Below are positions 18,263-27,440 of a stretch of 64,000 nt of DNA, piece by piece (position 1 is the stretch's first letter; each line of letters opens with the position of its first letter). The notes below the pieces were generated by a model, which worked only from the letters and a program-made list of their open reading frames with translations, was not told the DNA's origin and searched no databases. The position numbers and the translations under genes are program-made. Source of the stretch: CAWCDJ01 sp963836015 (GTDB lineage Bacteria > Acidobacteriota > Terriglobia > Bryobacterales > Bryobacteraceae); contig CAWIIF010000015.1 of the NCBI GenBank assembly GCA_963836015.1, positions 2,232,001 to 2,296,000 on the forward strand. Direction: 5' to 3'.

Positions 18263-20290
18263 ATGGGCCCCCTTGCATTAAGGCGCCTGGCTGCGGCGCT
18301 GATTGTCATCGCCGCGCTGCCGGCCGCCGAATTCACGACCTACCTTGGAGATACCAACCCCTACCCAATCGCGCGGGTGATTACCGACGCGTCGGGAAAC
18401 ACCTATGCGGCCGGCAGCCGCGCATTTAACCTGAGCAGCGACCCGGTGCGCCCCATCATTGGCAACGGTGTCTATGTCAAGAAGCTGGACTCCACGGGCG
18501 CCGTCCTTTTTTCCACCTATCTCGGCGGCAAGGGTAACGACGTCGGCAACGGGATGGCGCTCGATGCCGCGGGCAACATCTACGTGGCGGGCTCCACCAG
18601 TTCGCCCGATTTCCCGCTCCGGAACCCATATCAATCCACGGCTGGGCCAGGGTTCATTGCCAAGTTCAGCCCGGACGGCCTCCAGTTGCTCTATTCGACT
18701 TATTTCCCGGCTGCGATCAACGCCCTCGCGGTAGATGACGCGGGCAATATGTATGTCACCGGGTCGACGAATTTGAGCACTTTTCCCGTGACGGCCGGCC
18801 TGCCCCACGGCGGCGTAACCAGCGGCATACCGATGGTTATCGGGGCATTCGTCACCAAGCTGGCGGCGACGGGCGACCGCATTGTGTGGTCCACCTTGTT
18901 CGCGGGAAGCGATAAGAACTGCGGATGCTGCTCGAGCTGTTTCACGAGCTTCCGCAATGCCAGCGGTGTGGGGATCGCGGTTGACCCCGCCGGAAACGCC
19001 TATGTCGCGGGCAACACCGACACGCTCAATCTTCCGAGCACACCGGGAGCCATGCTGGGCACCGGGCCGGGAGCCTTCGTCGCTAAGATCAATGCAAGCG
19101 GGAACTCCCTTGGATACCTCACTTATGTCGGTCCGGGAAATCTCGTCATCTCGCCCAATTCGTATCCCGCCAACACGGCTAAGGCCATCACGGTGGATGC
19201 TGCCGGGAATGCCTACGTGGTGGGCTCCACCTTCGATCCGCAGTTTCCCGCGACCGCCGGCGCCTACCAGACCGTGTACCACGGGCCGAGCCAGGTCGAT
19301 GTCTCCAGCCAGCCCGATGCGTTCGCGATTAAGCTGAACCCCACGGGAACGGCTCCGGTGTGGGCAACCTATATCGGAGGCACAGCGCAGGACGCGGCGT
19401 CCGCGGTGACGCTCGACGCCTCAGGCAATTTGTGGATCTCGGGAACCACCGCCTCCACCGACTTCCCCAATGCGCAGGGATGGTCGAACGGCGGGGAGTT
19501 CGTCGTCGAGTTGAGCGCTACCGGCTCCGCGCTGCCGTATGCAGGGCGCTACCCGAACGGGACCGCCGCGAGCGCGATCGCGGTCGACGCCGCCGGCCTG
19601 CTCCATATCGGAGGCAGCGGCGGAATTCTTTCCGCGATTGCAGCAAGTCCACGGCCGGTCTCGCGGGCATTGGGAATCGCCAATGCCGCCTGGGGACCGG
19701 TCGGAGGCAGGGTCGCGGCGGGCGAGGTGGTCTCGCTCTACGGGCCGCACATCGGACCCGGCACCATTGTTTATGTGAACGACGCTGCGGCGCCCATTCT
19801 GTATTCGTCCGATTCGCAGATCAATGCCGTGACGCAGTTTGGAATCGACGGACAATCCACCGTGCGGGTGAGAATCGGATCCGGGCCGGAGTTTATCGCG
19901 GCGGTGGTTCCCTCCGATCCGCAGGTGTTTCAATTCCCGGGCGGACAGGCGGCGGCGATCAACCAGGATGGCACCATCAACGGGCCGGACAACCCTGCCG
20001 ACCGGGGTTCGATTCTCGCCATATGGGCTACCGGGGCCGGTCTGCCGTACCCGGTTCCGGCGGACGGCTCGATTCCATCGGCGGCCCAGGATTTCCATTG
20101 CTGCCAGGTGTACAACGGCTTAACGCCGCTGCAGGTGGTATATGCAGGAGCGGCTCCGGGCATCATCGCGGGTGTGGTCCAGATCAACTTCCGGCTGCTG
20201 GCGGACCAGTCCACCGATTACATTACAGTAGCGGCCAAGAACCGCGCCTCGCAGGAGGTGCAGGTTTTTGTCAAGCAGCTTACGCAGTGA
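18263..20290 (+). CDS. Secreted SBBP-repeat protein with Solibacter-type C-terminal domain
   Basis: I place the start at ATG 18263, at the beginning of a signal peptide (MGPLALRRLAAALIVIAALP); an in-frame ATG at 18227 is possible, and the open frame further upstream is antisense to the transporter. The 675-residue protein has SBBP beta-propeller repeats (STYLGGKGNDVGNGMALDAAGNIYVAGST and variants; each has D-x-A-G-N-x-Y-V). Residues from about 460 form a C-terminal beta-domain of the type (TIGR03437-like) known mainly from Solibacter: GIANAAWGPVGGRVAAGEVV, SLYGPHIGPG, LAIWATGAGLP. The domain is a strong taxonomic marker. An extracellular structural or binding role is likely. Confidence 0.88.
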   Translation: MGPLALRRLAAALIVIAALPAAEFTTYLGDTNPYPIARVITDASGNTYAAGSRAFNLSSDPVRPIIGNGVYVKKLDSTGAVLFSTYLGGKGNDVGNGMALDAAGNIYVAGSTSSPDFPLRNPYQSTAGPGFIAKFSPDGLQLLYSTYFPAAINALAVDDAGNMYVTGSTNLSTFPVTAGLPHGGVTSGIPMVIGAFVTKLAATGDRIVWSTLFAGSDKNCGCCSSCFTSFRNASGVGIAVDPAGNAYVAGNTDTLNLPSTPGAMLGTGPGAFVAKINASGNSLGYLTYVGPGNLVISPNSYPANTAKAITVDAAGNAYVVGSTFDPQFPATAGAYQTVYHGPSQVDVSSQPDAFAIKLNPTGTAPVWATYIGGTAQDAASAVTLDASGNLWISGTTASTDFPNAQGWSNGGEFVVELSATGSALPYAGRYPNGTAASAIAVDAAGLLHIGGSGGILSAIAASPRPVSRALGIANAAWGPVGGRVAAGEVVSLYGPHIGPGTIVYVNDAAAPILYSSDSQINAVTQFGIDGQSTVRVRIGSGPEFIAAVVPSDPQVFQFPGGQAAAINQDGTINGPDNPADRGSILAIWATGAGLPYPVPADGSIPSAAQDFHCCQVYNGLTPLQVVYAGAAPGIIAGVVQINFRLLADQSTDYITVAAKNRASQEVQVFVKQLTQ

Positions 20291-21467
20291 ACGCCTGATC
20301 GAGGTCTTCGATGATGTCCTCGGGCGCCTCGATCCCCACCGAAAGCCGCACCAGGTTTTCGCGGATTCCCATGCGCTCGCGATGCTTCGGCGAAATTTCG
20401 CGGTGCGAGCTCATCACCGGGTAGAGCGCCATGCTGTGCACATCGCCGAGCGAGGTGGCCCGCACGATCATCTTCAGCGCATCCATAAAGTGGAAGACCT
20501 CCGCGCGTCCGGCCCCCTGAATCTCGAAGCTCACCATCGCTCCGTAGAGATTCTGCGGGAACAGCCGGCGGATGGCAGCGGCGTCGGGGTGCGCGGGATC
20601 GCCGGTGAAGTACACCCGCTCCACGGCCGGATGCTGGCTGAGCCAGGACGCCACGCGGCAGGCGTTGGCGCAGTGACGCTCCATGCGTAGCGGGAAGGTC
20701 TTGATGCCGCGCATGGTCAGGTAGCTTTCGAAGGGCCCCAGCACCGGGCCGGTGGTGCGCGCGAGCGCGCGCAATCCCTCGTAGTGCTCGCCGTCCGTCA
20801 CCACGATCCCGCCCAGTACGTCGCCGTGGCCCGCCAGGTACTTGGTGACGCTGTGAACGCTGAAATGTGCTCCGAGCTCGAGCGGCCGCACAATCAGCGG
20901 CGTGCCGAAGGTGTTATCCACGATCAGCGCGGCGCCGGCCTGGCGTGCGATCTCCGCGATGCGGTCGATTTCACCCACTCGCAGCAGCGGGTTCGAGATG
21001 GTCTCGACCAGGATGCACCCCGGGCGCGCCTCCGCCACCGCCGCGCGGAACGCGTCGAGGTCGCAGATATCGACGAACCGCACGGCCACACCCATGGGTT
21101 CGAACACGTTCATGAGCAGCCCCACGGTAGCTCCGTAAAGGGCGTTGGCCGCCACGATCGATTTGCGGCGATCGGCCAGCGCCGCCGTAATCGCGATCTG
21201 CAGCGCCGACATGCCGGAGGCCGTGGCGAGCGCGCCGTGGCCGCCTTCGAGCGAAGTCACCAGCTCTTCGAGCGCGGCGTTCGACGGGTTGTCGTAACGC
21301 GCATAACAATAGCCGGCTTCCTCGCGTCCGAAGATGCGGTCGAGCTGCTCCATCGATTCGTAGAAATAACTGGTGGCCGTATGGATGGGTGTCGTCACCG
21401 GAATTTGCGGGCCGGCCTTCTTGCGATCGCCCGCGTGTACCGCCTTGGTATGGATCTTCAAACTCAT
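20280..21467 (-). CDS. Cys/Met-metabolism PLP enzyme (cystathionine gamma-synthase / gamma-lyase-like)
   Basis: 395 residues of the trans-sulfuration fold-type I family. PLP-binding Lys209 lies in HSVTK-YLAGHGD, the cofactor Asp in IVDNTFGTP, and the family signature SGMSALQIA is near residue 85. Members act as cystathionine gamma-synthase, cystathionine or methionine gamma-lyase, or O-acetylhomoserine sulfhydrylase; sequence reading does not separate these. The first codon overlaps the stop of cysS by 4 bp (ATGA), so the enzyme is co-translated with the cysteinyl-tRNA synthetase. That favours a role in cysteine or homocysteine supply. Its 3' end overlaps the SBBP gene by 11 bp. Confidence 0.9.
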   Translation of the reverse strand: MSLKIHTKAVHAGDRKKAGPQIPVTTPIHTATSYFYESMEQLDRIFGREEAGYCYARYDNPSNAALEELVTSLEGGHGALATASGMSALQIAITAALADRRKSIVAANALYGATVGLLMNVFEPMGVAVRFVDICDLDAFRAAVAEARPGCILVETISNPLLRVGEIDRIAEIARQAGAALIVDNTFGTPLIVRPLELGAHFSVHSVTKYLAGHGDVLGGIVVTDGEHYEGLRALARTTGPVLGPFESYLTMRGIKTFPLRMERHCANACRVASWLSQHPAVERVYFTGDPAHPDAAAIRRLFPQNLYGAMVSFEIQGAGRAEVFHFMDALKMIVRATSLGDVHSMALYPVMSSHREISPKHRERMGIRENLVRLSVGIEAPEDIIEDLDQAFTA

Positions 21468-22864
21468 TTCCTCTTCCAGCGAACGCCGGATTTCGTATCT
21501 TCGAGAATTATGCCCTGCTCCAGGAGCTGCGTGCGAATCAGGTCGGAGCGGGCGAAGTCTTTCGCCTTCTTGGCAGCCGAGCGCTCCGCCACCAACGATT
21601 CCACCTCCGCATCCGAGAGCCCGCTGGACTGCGTAGTGGGCCGGAGCACGTCGAAAACGGAATCGAAGAGGCGGAGAAACTCCAGCGCCGCCTGCACATT
21701 GCCGGCGCGGAAAGCACGCGAGTCCATGGCGCTGTTGGCGTCGCGCAGGTATTCGAACATGGCGCCCAGGGCGCCCGCGGTGTTCAGGTCATCGTTCAGG
21801 CTTTCGACGAACGCCGTGGATGCCGCCGCAGTCCGCACGGCCATGGCCTGGTCGAGCCCTTCTTCGAAGCGGTCGGTCTCCAGCCGCAGTTGGAAATTGC
21901 GCAGGCGCTCGATCGCAGTGGCAGCGGATTTCAGCCCGTCGAACGTGAAGTTGAGCTGCTTGCGATAGGGTACGGAGAGCAGCAGGTAGCGGATGGCCTC
22001 GGGCGCGTAGCCCCGCTCGAGGATGTCGCGGAGGGTATAGTAATTGCCCAGCGACTTCGACATCTTCTGGCCTTCCACCATCAGAAACTCGGCGTGCAGC
22101 CAGAAGCGCGCAAACGGCTTTCCAGTGAGCGCCTCCGACTGCGCGATCTCGTTTTCGTGGTGCGGGAAGATCAGGTCTACGCCGCCGGCGTGTATATCGA
22201 GCGTCGCGCCGAGGTACTCGATGGCCATGACAGAGCACTCGATGTGCCAGCCCGGGCGCCCCGGGCCGATCGGCGTCTCCCACGCCGGCTCGCCCTCCTT
22301 GGGAGCCTTCCACAGGGCGAAATCGCGGGCGTCCGCTTTTTCGTACTCGTCCACGTCCACCCGGGCGCCTGCGATGTTGCCGCTGAAATCGTTGTGCGAG
22401 AGCTTGCCGTATTCCGGGAACGTCGAGATCCGGTAATATGTCGAGCCGTCGCTGGTGTAAGTGTGTCCCGTTTCGGTAAGACGCTGGATGGCGCTGACCA
22501 TTTCATCGATGTGCTCGGTGGCCGGGGTCAGGTGCTCGGGCCGTTCCAGACGCAGATTGTCGCAGTCTTCCAGGAATTTTTGCGTGTAGATTGCGGTGTA
22601 TTCCCGCAGATTCTTTCGCTGCGCCACCGCATTGCGGATGATCTTGTCGTCTACATCCGTGATGTTCATCACGTGATCGAGGGCGAACCCGCTGGCTCGC
22701 AGCCACCGGCGCAGCAGGTCCACGAACGCGAATGAACGGAAATTGCCGATGTGAGCGTAATCGTAGACCGTCGGGCCGCAGGTGTACATCCGGACGGTGT
22801 TATCGAGCGCCGGCTGAAACTCCTCCACCTGCTGGGTCAACGTGTTGTAGAAGCGCAAAGGCAT
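21464..22864 (-). CDS. cysS: Cysteinyl-tRNA synthetase
   Basis: 466 residues from ATG 22864 (MPLRFYNTL); an upstream in-frame ATG at 22885 adds seven atypical residues. The class I signatures HIGN (38-41) and KMSKS (267-271) are present. The zinc ligands that select cysteine are intact: C29 (MYTCGPTVYD), C210 (GWHIEC), H235 and E239 (FPHHENE). The full-length domain order is catalytic Rossmann, helical anticodon-binding DALR-like and a short C-terminal tail. It is the first gene of an operon with the Cys/Met PLP enzyme, linking cysteine charging to sulfur amino-acid metabolism. Confidence 0.97.
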   Translation of the reverse strand: MPLRFYNTLTQQVEEFQPALDNTVRMYTCGPTVYDYAHIGNFRSFAFVDLLRRWLRASGFALDHVMNITDVDDKIIRNAVAQRKNLREYTAIYTQKFLEDCDNLRLERPEHLTPATEHIDEMVSAIQRLTETGHTYTSDGSTYYRISTFPEYGKLSHNDFSGNIAGARVDVDEYEKADARDFALWKAPKEGEPAWETPIGPGRPGWHIECSVMAIEYLGATLDIHAGGVDLIFPHHENEIAQSEALTGKPFARFWLHAEFLMVEGQKMSKSLGNYYTLRDILERGYAPEAIRYLLLSVPYRKQLNFTFDGLKSAATAIERLRNFQLRLETDRFEEGLDQAMAVRTAAASTAFVESLNDDLNTAGALGAMFEYLRDANSAMDSRAFRAGNVQAALEFLRLFDSVFDVLRPTTQSSGLSDAEVESLVAERSAAKKAKDFARSDLIRTQLLEQGIILEDTKSGVRWKRK

Positions 22865-22949
22865 AGATGAGGGGGAAACTCTCATCGTACCAAAGTGCCC
22901 GATTGCGATTGTCGGGCCAATGGCGTGTAATAGAATTGCCTGAGAGGTT

Positions 22950-23831
22950 ATGCGGGACAGATTGGACCCCGGAAAATTCGCCGGAGATCACGCGGCCCGG
23001 CTCCTCGAGCGGTTGGCCCGCCAGGTAAATTCCACTCTCCACTGCAGAGATGCCGATTCGGTGCACGACCTGCGTGTGGCGATCCGCCGGTTCGCCCAGG
23101 TCCTGGCGGTCTTCAAGGCCGGTTTTCCCGCCCGTGTGAGAAAGAAGATCGGGCGCCGTCTCAAGGAGATCATGACGTTCGCGGGCGAGGTGAGGGACCG
23201 CGATATCGCCATCGAACTGCTGTCCCACTCGCGATCTGTGGATGCTGCCGCGATGCAGGTGAAGCTCCGCGCCCAGCGCAAAGAGGCCGAAGCTGTGCTG
23301 CTGGCGGTGTTGCGGCGCTGGGGGGCGAAGCGATCCCTGTCCAAGTGGCGCGCGGAACTGCTGCCTGTCCAGCCTGGTCCGCGGGAGCCGGAACGAGTGC
23401 TGATCCGGATGGCGGAGAAGTTCATCCAAGCTGGGGATCAGGCGGCCGAGGCGCATTCGTCGGCCGGCGACCTGCACGGCTTCCGCATTCGGGCCAAGAA
23501 ATTTCGCTATTCCGTGGAGCTGTTCCGGCCGGTCTACGGGGCCGCCGCGGAGGAATGGCTGGGCCGGATGAAACGCCTGCAGACCGTGCTCGGGGACATG
23601 AACGACTACCGGGTGACGCGCGATCTGATCGCCGGACTCGGCGCCCACGCCTCCCTGTCCGCTGCGTTCAAACGCAAGGAGCAGAAGAAGGCGGCGGAGT
23701 TTCGCGAGCTTTGGAGCAAGGAGTACGCTCACGCGGCCAGGGAGTGGGCGCGTTCGCTCGAAAAGACTCCCAGAAAGCCGGTAGGCAGGGCCGCGGCTCC
23801 GCGCAGGGCGCTGACGCTGGCGGCACATTAG
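22950..23831 (+). CDS. CHAD-domain protein
   Basis: 293 residues, almost all helical and rich in Arg/Lys. The conserved CHAD features are visible twice: SVHDLRVAIRR-F near residue 30 and DLHGFRIRAKK-FRY near residue 180, each supplying a His and basic residues, plus EVRDRDIAIELL and DMNDYRVTRDL. CHAD domains bind inorganic polyphosphate through these basic surfaces, so it may locate to polyphosphate granules. No CYTH or polyphosphate kinase gene is adjacent. A GAGAGG ribosome site precedes the ATG. It is divergent from cysS. Confidence 0.88.
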   Translation: MRDRLDPGKFAGDHAARLLERLARQVNSTLHCRDADSVHDLRVAIRRFAQVLAVFKAGFPARVRKKIGRRLKEIMTFAGEVRDRDIAIELLSHSRSVDAAAMQVKLRAQRKEAEAVLLAVLRRWGAKRSLSKWRAELLPVQPGPREPERVLIRMAEKFIQAGDQAAEAHSSAGDLHGFRIRAKKFRYSVELFRPVYGAAAEEWLGRMKRLQTVLGDMNDYRVTRDLIAGLGAHASLSAAFKRKEQKKAAEFRELWSKEYAHAAREWARSLEKTPRKPVGRAAAPRRALTLAAH

Positions 23832-23836
23832 CTCTG

Positions 23837-25189
23837 TTATTGGCCTTTGAGAATCTCGATATTTCCGTTCTGATCCATCAGGCGCAGGTCGCAGCCCCCG
23901 CCGCCGATCTTGCCGGTCAGCGAGTCGTGTCCGATCTCGCCGCTCACCGCTACTTCGAAGTCCGACCGGATGCGCCCGAAGGAGGTCTGCGCGTTCAGAT
24001 TGTATCCCGCTCCCTGGGGAATCGTCACCCGGATCGGTGCGAAAGTGGTGTGCAGCGAAATTGGCTGGCATTTCCGGCCGGAGCGCGATTCGAGCGTGAT
24101 CGATCCGTTGCCACTCTCCACTGTCACCGGTCCCGCCGCATCGGTAATGGTCACCCCGCCGAATGAGGTTTTGGCGAAGACTTCCCCAGCCACTCCGGCG
24201 AGCCGCACCGAACTGTTCCCGGCGGTGACCCGCGCGCCGCCTTTCACATCGCGCAGGTCGACGCCCCCGAAGGTGGTCTCCACCGTGGCCGATCCGCCCA
24301 CCGTATCTCCTACGACATTGGCGTTCTGCGAGCGCACGGTCAGATTTTTGCCGATGCGCGTGAACCGCACGCCGGCGAAGGAGTTGTGCAGGTCGGCGCC
24401 GCCGGCGATGCCCGTCGCCTGGATCTCGCCGTTTTGATTCTGCACGAACAGATCGCCCTTGGTATCGGTCACGACGACTTTGCCGAACGAGTTGGCGATG
24501 TTCGCCCCGCCGCCCACGTTGATGGCATCGATGCCGCCGTTATTGCTATGGATGATCAGTCCCTTGCCCAGGTTCCGCACCTCCACGGAACCGAAGCGAT
24601 TGGTGATGTCGGCCGTGCCGGTCACATCGTTGGCGGTCACGGCGCCGTTGCCGCCGCGGACCAGGAGATCGCCGTCGTTCCCGCGGATCTCCACGCTGCC
24701 GAAGGCGTTTTCCACTTCCAGGCGCCCGCGTCCGCCGCTGACGCTGACCCGGCCGTTCCCGTTGTTGATCGAGGCGCCGGCGTGCGCATCGATTACCGTG
24801 ACCCCGCCGAAGCGGTTCCGAATATTGAGCGGCGCGGTGTCCGGCAGGGTGATGTCGTAATCCACGCCGAATGATACGTTGTTCCAGTTGCTCGGATACG
24901 TGGTGCGGACCGACACACCCGTGGCGGCTTCATCCACCGATATCTGGATGCTTTCGGCGACGCGCCGGGCTTCCGCCGCGGTGCCGGCCGACGTGCGGAT
25001 CACCGCATGGATCGACGCCTGGCTGCCGGCCTGTGTGCGGATCTCGATGTTGCCCAGCCGGTGGTCGATGCGGAAAGTCTTCCCGGGGGCCAGCGCGACC
25101 GTCTTCTGAAAGTCGCGCTTGAATTCTTCGCGCGCGAACGCCGTCAGCGCGCAGGTGAGGATCAGGACGAGATTAATTACGCTTCGCAT
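23837..25189 (-). CDS. Exported DUF4097-type beta-repeat protein
   Basis: The chosen start ATG 25189 gives a signal peptide (MRSVINLVLILTCALTAFA); an upstream frame would add residues overlapping the previous gene. The 450-residue protein is a repeated beta structure with units such as NRFGSVEVRN, NSFGKVVVTD and TSFGGVTITD, as in DUF4097 adhesin-like proteins that form a beta-helix. A short C-terminal charged tail follows (LMDQNGNIEILK). It is third in a unit with an ECF sigma factor and its putative anti-sigma factor, and overlaps the latter by 17 bp. It is therefore likely a target or sensor component of that envelope-stress module. Confidence 0.8.
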   Translation of the reverse strand: MRSVINLVLILTCALTAFAREEFKRDFQKTVALAPGKTFRIDHRLGNIEIRTQAGSQASIHAVIRTSAGTAAEARRVAESIQISVDEAATGVSVRTTYPSNWNNVSFGVDYDITLPDTAPLNIRNRFGGVTVIDAHAGASINNGNGRVSVSGGRGRLEVENAFGSVEIRGNDGDLLVRGGNGAVTANDVTGTADITNRFGSVEVRNLGKGLIIHSNNGGIDAINVGGGANIANSFGKVVVTDTKGDLFVQNQNGEIQATGIAGGADLHNSFAGVRFTRIGKNLTVRSQNANVVGDTVGGSATVETTFGGVDLRDVKGGARVTAGNSSVRLAGVAGEVFAKTSFGGVTITDAAGPVTVESGNGSITLESRSGRKCQPISLHTTFAPIRVTIPQGAGYNLNAQTSFGRIRSDFEVAVSGEIGHDSLTGKIGGGGCDLRLMDQNGNIEILKGQ

Positions 25190-25784
25190 TTTGCAACCAT
25201 TCCTGTAAAGTGTTCTGCTTTTCGCGATAGAGCGAAGCAAGCTGGTTCTGCAGGTAGACGTTGTAGCGGTTCGCCGCTATGTTGGCCTTAAGGTCTGCGA
25301 TGGCCGAATCGAGCACCGTGAGCTTCTCTCGGTACGCGGCCGCCAGCGGCGTGGGCGACTGCTCAAGGCCGGCGCCCGCCACTTTCGACAGCCGGTCGAT
25401 CGACTGGGCGTAAGCGGCTTCGGCCTGCTGCACCTGGCGCAGGGTCTCTTCCGTGAGGAAGTCGCGGTTCTGCGGACGGCGCACGGGCTTCCACGGCTGC
25501 AACAGAACGGCCGCCATGAAGATGACGGCCGCCGCGGCCGCCGCCCACCGCCAGATGGGGATGACCTTGCGCGTCCGCCCGGCCGCCGCCATTTCGGCCT
25601 CGATCCGCGTCCACAACCCCGGGCTCTCCCATTCCTGGTGAAGCTGCGGAGCGACCCGCGAAATCTCCGACCACAGGTACAGCTCCTGCCGGCACCGTTC
25701 GCAGGTTTCGGCGTGCGCCCGGGCGTCGGGCATCAGCTCGGGAGATCGCAGCGCGCGTTCCAGGTCGTTGCATTGAAAAATCAT
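25173..25784 (-). CDS. Putative membrane anti-sigma factor
   Basis: 203 residues. The N-terminal H-A-E-T-C-E-R-C segment (about residues 24-31) is a zf-HC2-like zinc-binding anti-sigma motif. One membrane helix follows (WRWAAAAAAVIFMAAVLLQ, about residues 79-97). The outside part is a long helical coiled-coil-like stretch (LSKVAGAGL, ADLKANIAANRYNVYLQNQL). Its ATG overlaps the sigma-factor stop by 4 bp. By family logic it would hold the sigma factor at the membrane until a signal is sensed outside; the signal is unknown. Confidence 0.8.
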   Translation of the reverse strand: MIFQCNDLERALRSPELMPDARAHAETCERCRQELYLWSEISRVAPQLHQEWESPGLWTRIEAEMAAAGRTRKVIPIWRWAAAAAAVIFMAAVLLQPWKPVRRPQNRDFLTEETLRQVQQAEAAYAQSIDRLSKVAGAGLEQSPTPLAAAYREKLTVLDSAIADLKANIAANRYNVYLQNQLASLYREKQNTLQEWLQNAKRN

Positions 25785-26344
25785 CGCGGGGTCTCCGTCA
25801 GCAGACGCTTCAGCTCCTTTTTGGCCTCGAAGAGCCAGGCTTTGGACGTTCCCTCCGGGATATCCAGAATCGACCCGATCTCCGAATGCCGCATACCTTC
25901 CACCTCGAACAGCAGGAACACCATGCGATGCCGCGGATTGATCCGCCGTATGGCGTCGTCGAGCGCCACCTTCAGCCCGATCTGGCTGACCGGCGCCGCG
26001 TGGTCATCGCCCGGCGGCTCGGCCTCTCGCTGCCGTTTCCGCGCCAGGTCGTAGCACACGTTGATGACGATCCGGCACAGCCAGGTCCCGATACTCGACT
26101 GCCCCTGGAACCCGCCGATCGCCCGGTACAGCTTGAGGAATGTCTCCTGCACGGCGTCTTCGGCGTCCTGCCGGTTGCCCACGATATGGAAGGCGACCGA
26201 CTTGAGCCGCGGCCCATGTGCCTGGTACAGTTGATCGAACGCACGGATATCCTGCCGCCTGCACGCGGCCAGAAGTTCGGCCTCGGAGCCGTATTCCACG
26301 GATGCCATTCGTTCGACTGGCGCCAACTGGCTTGCTCCACCCAT
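25781..26344 (-). CDS. ECF-type RNA polymerase sigma factor
   Basis: The start is placed at ATG 26344 (MGGASQLAPVERM); ATG 26308 (MASVEYGSEAEL) is an alternative, and the frame upstream reads Arg/Pro-rich non-family sequence. About 187 residues with sigma region 2 (AFDQLYQAHGPRLKSVAF, DAEDAVQETFLKLYRAI, the -10-recognition segment GTWLCRIVINVCYDLAR) and region 4 (RMVFLLFEVEGMRHSEIGSI-LDIPEGTSKAWLFEAK). It is the first gene of the sigma/anti-sigma/DUF4097 unit, with a 4-bp overlap to the next gene. It probably controls its own operon. Confidence 0.93.
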   Translation of the reverse strand: MGGASQLAPVERMASVEYGSEAELLAACRRQDIRAFDQLYQAHGPRLKSVAFHIVGNRQDAEDAVQETFLKLYRAIGGFQGQSSIGTWLCRIVINVCYDLARKRQREAEPPGDDHAAPVSQIGLKVALDDAIRRINPRHRMVFLLFEVEGMRHSEIGSILDIPEGTSKAWLFEAKKELKRLLTETPR

Positions 26345-26402
26345 TCTCGCTATTTCGTCCTTTGGACGGAGAGGGTGGGGAGATGGTTGGAAAAAAGCGG
26401 AT

Positions 26403-27323
26403 CTATCCCGCCTGCAGAATCCGCCGGACCACTCCGGTGTTCTCCTTGACCTCATCGCTGAAGCGGGGGAACATGCCGACGATCACGGCATCGCCGGCCT
26501 TGATGCGGTCGAAGGCGAATTGGAAGGAGCGCTCCACCACGGCCGGGCTGTTGACGGTGCGGCCGGCGCCGAAGACTTTGAACGCCAGGCAGGGCTTGCG
26601 GGTCTGGCGAATCATCTTGCACATGCGATCGGGGTCGTTCTCCATGAACGTCTCGCCGAGGGGCGCTTCGCGGAACTCGGCGCGAGCTTCCTCGCGAGTG
26701 CGGGAAACCCTGTAGAGACACGCCTGGTAGTAGTCGATATCCCAGTCTTCGCTCTCGACGGTGTCGATCACCGCGGGGTTGTGGGTGGAGAGCCCGACCA
26801 TCACGCCGGTGTCGCGAACCATCTTCAGATAATCGCGCACGGCCTGCTTGCGGCCATCGTGGAAGGCTTCGTCGGTGCGGTTGCCGTGGTGGCCGATTCC
26901 CAGCGGGCCGAGCTTGGCGACTTCCGGCAGCAGCTTCGGATTCTTCATCAGCTCGAAATCGGCCAGCAGGATGAGCTGCATTTTGCCGCCCTCTTCCCGG
27001 TACCGGCGGAAGTCGGCCATGGGCTGGTCGTTATAGTGAAGCTGCCAGGTGTTGATGCCGTTGCGCTCGCAGGCGTGCAGCACCTCCATCTTGCGGTCCT
27101 GGGTATACCAGTCGCGCATGCACTGGTCCAGAATGCGATTGAAGTGGGAGTATCCGTAGAACGGGTTGGACCCCACGATCATGCGCGTGATCTGGTGTTT
27201 GCCGAATTTGACCTTGGGGAGTGGGGCACTCTCCGTTTGCCCGGCTGCCGCCGCCACGGCGCCGAGTCCGGCCGCGGCCTGCAAAAACCCGCGGCGCGAC
27301 TCCCTGGGACGATCGGATTCCAT
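26403..27323 (-). CDS. Tat-exported TIM-barrel / aldo-keto reductase-like protein
   Basis: 306 residues. The N-terminus has a twin-arginine signal (SRRGFLQAAAGLGAVAAAAG). The body has (beta/alpha)8 periodicity: MIVGSNPFYG, NGINTWQLHYND, LILLADFELM, PLGIGHHGNR, VMVGLSTHNP, DYYQACLYRV, PCLAFKVFGA, DAVIVGMFPRF. This is the style of secreted aldo-keto reductase-like or xylose-isomerase-like proteins common in Acidobacteria and Planctomycetes. The aldo-keto reductase catalytic Tyr/Lys/His set is not clearly readable, so a reductase activity is not supported. It is divergent from the next TIM-barrel gene, with 117 bp between. Confidence 0.7.
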   Translation of the reverse strand: MESDRPRESRRGFLQAAAGLGAVAAAAGQTESAPLPKVKFGKHQITRMIVGSNPFYGYSHFNRILDQCMRDWYTQDRKMEVLHACERNGINTWQLHYNDQPMADFRRYREEGGKMQLILLADFELMKNPKLLPEVAKLGPLGIGHHGNRTDEAFHDGRKQAVRDYLKMVRDTGVMVGLSTHNPAVIDTVESEDWDIDYYQACLYRVSRTREEARAEFREAPLGETFMENDPDRMCKMIRQTRKPCLAFKVFGAGRTVNSPAVVERSFQFAFDRIKAGDAVIVGMFPRFSDEVKENTGVVRRILQAG

Positions 27324-27440
27324 GCACCAATTGTGGCACCCTGCACGGCCGAGTTCAAGCAGTTCAAGACCTTAAATGCCTAGAAAGACAATCCCCACGG
27401 CGGCCTGACATGCGATAAGCTCTTCAGTCGAGGATCATCA

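Noticed and set aside
22899..22940. TTGTCG-16-TAGAAT promoter for the CHAD gene
   Set aside because: The putative start would leave almost no leader before ATG 22950 and would lie on the ribosome site; not supported.
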